Notes under the pieces: model-generated
What the model was told of the DNA's origin: nothing
Database searches by the model: none
The model's input: the letters and a program-made list of their open reading frames with translations, nothing else
In this document: piece by piece, positions 60,701 through 64,000 of the stretch
How the letters are laid out: every line of letters starts with the position of its first letter
Position numbering within the stretch: the stretch's first letter is position 1
Assembly (NCBI GenBank): GCA_964007475.1
Contig: OZ023275.1
Location: 620,001-684,000 of the forward strand
Source: Hybos culiciformis
Lineage: Eukaryota; Arthropoda; Insecta; Diptera; Hybotidae
Direction: 5' to 3'
DNA: 64,000 nt
Position numbers and translations under genes: made by a program

Positions 60701-63700
60701 TTCACATAAAACTTCTGGTATTTAAATGGTAATTAAATTATATTATAAAATTTTATTTCATAATAATAAATTTTTAATATATTTTTAAGTATGAAAAATA
60801 TATATTTTATTATTAAAAGTGCTATACAAAAAATAAAAAAAAAAAATTAAAAATTTAAATATAATTTTCATTGCTGACGAAGAAGTTTTCTTTAAACAAT
60901 TTTCAAGTAATTAACACAGGGCCATTAAAAAGTTTTCACGATCTAACAAAATCATTTAACATTGTTTAAAATTTCGCGTGCCAAAAAAATTTTAATAAAG
61001 TTATGCCAAATTTTATAGATAGGTAAATTTTATACATAAAAATTATATTTTCTTTGGACAGAAATTAAAGAAAGAAAAAAAAGTACATAAATAAAATTAT
61101 ATTTATTTGTTTTTTATTTTGTCTGTTTTTTATCTAAACATTTTTTTTTTTTAATTTTTGAGGTGGAAAGTGAGTAAATAAAATAAAAATAAAATTCTAT
61201 ATTATATAGCTTTTCTTATTTGCGTTAAAGCTATCAATTTAACACAAGAATGAATTTTAATCATAATTAAATTATGCTTAAAGAGTCAAAAGAAAATTAG
61301 CTCGTTTTGCAAATTTTGTATATAAATTTAAATAAAATAAATTTTGCAATTATAAAAACTTAAAATTTCAAGATTTTTCACTATAATAAAATTTAAAGAA
61401 TTTAACCATTTGTTTGACGGGTAATAACGATTTATATAGGCATTATTAAATTAATAAATTTTTTTTGGCACTAAACTTAATCTTCAAGTTACAATGACGA
61501 TACTTAACGCAAATATACATGTTTACAAGTTTAAAATCGAAATCACAGCTTCACATTTTCCTTTTTTAAGTTTTGTTCAAATAGTTGTAGTTTAGAAATA
61601 TATTTTTTTTATTTAATCTGTTGGATTATTATATTAACTCTTTCTAGCTTTCGAAAAGCTAATAGATTGAAATAATTTAAACATTGATATATACCTTAAA
61701 ATTAATTTATCACAATTTAAATTCTCATTAACGAAAAACTATAAACAAAAAAAATGTTTCCACAATATTTTTATCTCATAATTTTATAATTTCGCTTCCT
61801 TTTAACTTCCTTTTTAAAAAAAAAAAAAAAAAACAAAATAAAATTTTATTTTTTAATATTTTTATTTATACTAATTGCAGGTTTAACCTCCCTAAAAACA
61901 ATATACATAATCAAGTTCAATAAACTGCATAATAATAGTTAGTGCTTTTATTATATAAGAAAAAAATTTCCATATACCAATAAAAAATTTTAATTAAATG
62001 TTTTGGTTATTAAAGAAAACTTATCCATTTAATAACTAACATACAGTTAGTAGCATTTTATTAAAAATTATTATACGTATACAATTTTAAATTAAAATAA
62101 TATAAAAAAAAAAAAATTAAACTTAAATTTATGTAAAAATTCTTTTTTAACATTACTTTTTTCTTTATATTTATACATATAACTATGATATATATTTATA
62201 TATATTTTTTTTTTTAACCTAAACCGTGACCCAAAAATTTATTAATTTAACATTCATTTTGTACTTGAACGCTAATATTTTGCACGATATATCCGTTTTA
62301 ACAACAAGTTATATTTTCTCTGTGCAGAAAAAATAAAATTAAAAGCAATAATAATAATAATAGAAAAAATTTTTTTTTTTTTTGAAATAATTTAATAATA
62401 AATTTTCTTTGTTGATGCAATTTAATATTTTCCTATTATAATAACAAAAAAAAAAAAAAAAACAACATTAAATCCCTTACTGGTTATAAAAAGGATTTTA
62501 TAATGTAGCAATTTTGTTATAAAACGATTATTACATGTTTTCCAAGTGTATAATCATCATAAACATGTAGAATTTTCCAAGAAAAGTGTATATATACGTA
62601 AAATAAGTAGTATATATTTTCCGCACCTTTTTAATTTTCTATTAAATAAAAATAAGGAAAATTCATTACCAATACCCCTATTATATTCACATATATTTTT
62701 TTTTTTTTAATATTCTCGCTATACTGTTGTTTTTAAGGATAAACATAAGGATAAGAATGAGTATATGGATAGCGTGAAAACAATCCCATTAATTTTACAG
62801 CTGTTATGGTATATTTATATTTAAAATTTTGAAGAAAAAAAAAATGGAAAAAATAAAATAAAAATAATATAAAAAATAAAGGAAGCTGATATTTCATTAC
62901 GGCAAAAAAAAAAAAAAAACCATTTTATAGTTTGATTTTAAAAAGTTTTTTTTTTTTTGTATGAAACCATGAAAATAAATATGTTAGCCATAAATAAAAT
63001 CATGTTTTTGAATTTTATTAAGGTGATTTAGTTGTTTATCCTTTTGTTACAAATAAATCGCATACTTCTAAATTAAATAATGAAAAATCTTATTTGCATG
63101 TATATGTGTTTTATTTTCATCATAAATTCTTGATAAACCAAAATTAAGGAAAAGTTAAACATTTATGAAAGGAAAATCAATGTATATATATTATATTGTA
63201 ACACATGAATTAATAAATGAATAATTATTCTCTATATTAATATATTATGCATATATTATTGTTTTTTGAAAATAATTTTTGATAATTTTAAAATGAAATG
63301 TTAGATCTTATTTGTTACTAAAAATATGAGAGAGCATAAGTATTTCTTTATGTAGTTCAATGAGTGTCGCAATGAGTGATGAAATAAATATGTACCAAAA
63401 ACTTATGCACTTTTACTAATAGTTTGAACAAAACTATTAATTTCACTTACTTTTCTTAACTTTTAATCTAAATGCATATAGAACTTCATGAAATCAACAA
63501 CAATCTAAGTTACTTAGATATGTATTTAATATAAAAAATTATATGTTAAAAAAAAAACCCGCAACATTTAAGTTTAATAATTTAATAAAAGTGAAAAAAA
63601 GTACTATTCTATTGCTATCAATTTTAGTGTTTAATACTGAAAAAACTGAAAAATAAATATTTTATTATCAAAAAAAAAAAAAGTCCAAAAGAAACAAGCT

Positions 63701-64000
63701 GCATTTTTTTTTTTTCTGAAAAACCATTTAATAAATAAAAAATTGATTTTTCTCTTGACATTTTAGCAAACACAGAATAGGCTATTACATTATAGAGTAG
63801 AAATAAAATAAAATCGCCAGATTTTAATATCAAAAAAATATATACCTACCTATATGTATATATAACCGCTTTTCATTCAAAAATGCTGTATGCCAAACAT
63901 AATAAATATTATGTTTTTTTGTTAAGTTCACACCAAGTTCCAGATAGAGACTTTTTATATTAAGGATCTATTTTTTATTTTTCTATCGTTGATAAAATAA
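57766..64000. other. AT-rich stretch with a GC-richer island at 58120-58430
   Basis: The island is open in several frames on both strands (plus, from about 58261: KTEEIVLFQDILKRLSSVFH... for 48 codons; minus: acceptor TTGTTTTTACAG then NLNERRTIIFLEYLEIIRSL...). It is probably an old coding or element remnant that I cannot resolve. An imperfect ATT repeat fills about 59022-59070. A small acceptor-plus-20-codon segment lies at 63358-63420 (+). No firm gene. Confidence 0.4.
59022..59070. repeat. imperfect (ATT)n microsatellite
   Basis: ATT units with a few interruptions (ACT, TTT) run across about 49 bases. Confidence 0.85.

Noticed and set aside
1..64000. CRISPR arrays, tRNA/rRNA genes, bacterial operons, prophage
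   Set aside because: None seen: no spaced direct repeats, no recognisable B-box or cloverleaf, and gene structure is eukaryotic throughout.

Overview
This window looks like nuclear DNA of a very AT-rich insect or other arthropod. By eye it is roughly four-fifths A+T, packed with homopolymer A/T runs and short AAT/AT microsatellites. Genes are sparse and split by introns with GT..AG borders, with poly-pyrimidine tracts before acceptors and AATAAA-type signals after stops. There are no operons, Shine-Dalgarno sites, CRISPR arrays, phage genes or clear transposable elements. I cannot name the species.

Layout. (1) 141-285 (+): the last coding exon of a gene that begins left of the window. (2) 6506-8592 (+): the best-supported large gene. 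It has a 5'UTR exon, a His/Asn/Ser-rich N-terminal exon cut by a 200-N assembly gap (7143-7342), and a 369-codon C-terminal exon with a TGA stop, followed by a strong splice donor in the 3'UTR. The product is a Ser/Pro-rich, probably cytoplasmic protein of unknown family. (3) 8.6-44.9 kb: mostly non-coding, with a few short exon candidates. These are 11258-11338 (+), a phase-matched exon pair at 22860-22915 and 23705-23754 (-), two same-frame ORFs with a galectin-like layout at 26305-27204 (-), and a phase-matched pair at 35089-36539 (+). (4) 44.9-45.4 kb (-): two possible last exons. (5) 47.2-51.8 kb (-): a head-to-tail pair of three-exon paralogues. Each encodes one free-standing thrombospondin N-terminal-like (TSPN, laminin-G fold) domain. 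One has a short signal peptide and the other a longer hydrophobic N-terminus. They share intron positions and phases exactly. This is the clearest and most interesting finding. (6) 51.8-64 kb: no convincing gene; one open minus-strand exon candidate at 57578-57765 and a more GC-rich island just to its right.

The two TSPN genes can be fully reconstructed from the sequence. The other exon calls rest on splice signals, open frame, base composition and, for pairs, matching intron phase. Such segments are often open in several frames, so single-exon calls have low confidence. Nothing here forms a demonstrable multi-gene pathway. The TSPN pair is a local duplication of secreted or membrane-anchored extracellular-matrix-type domains.
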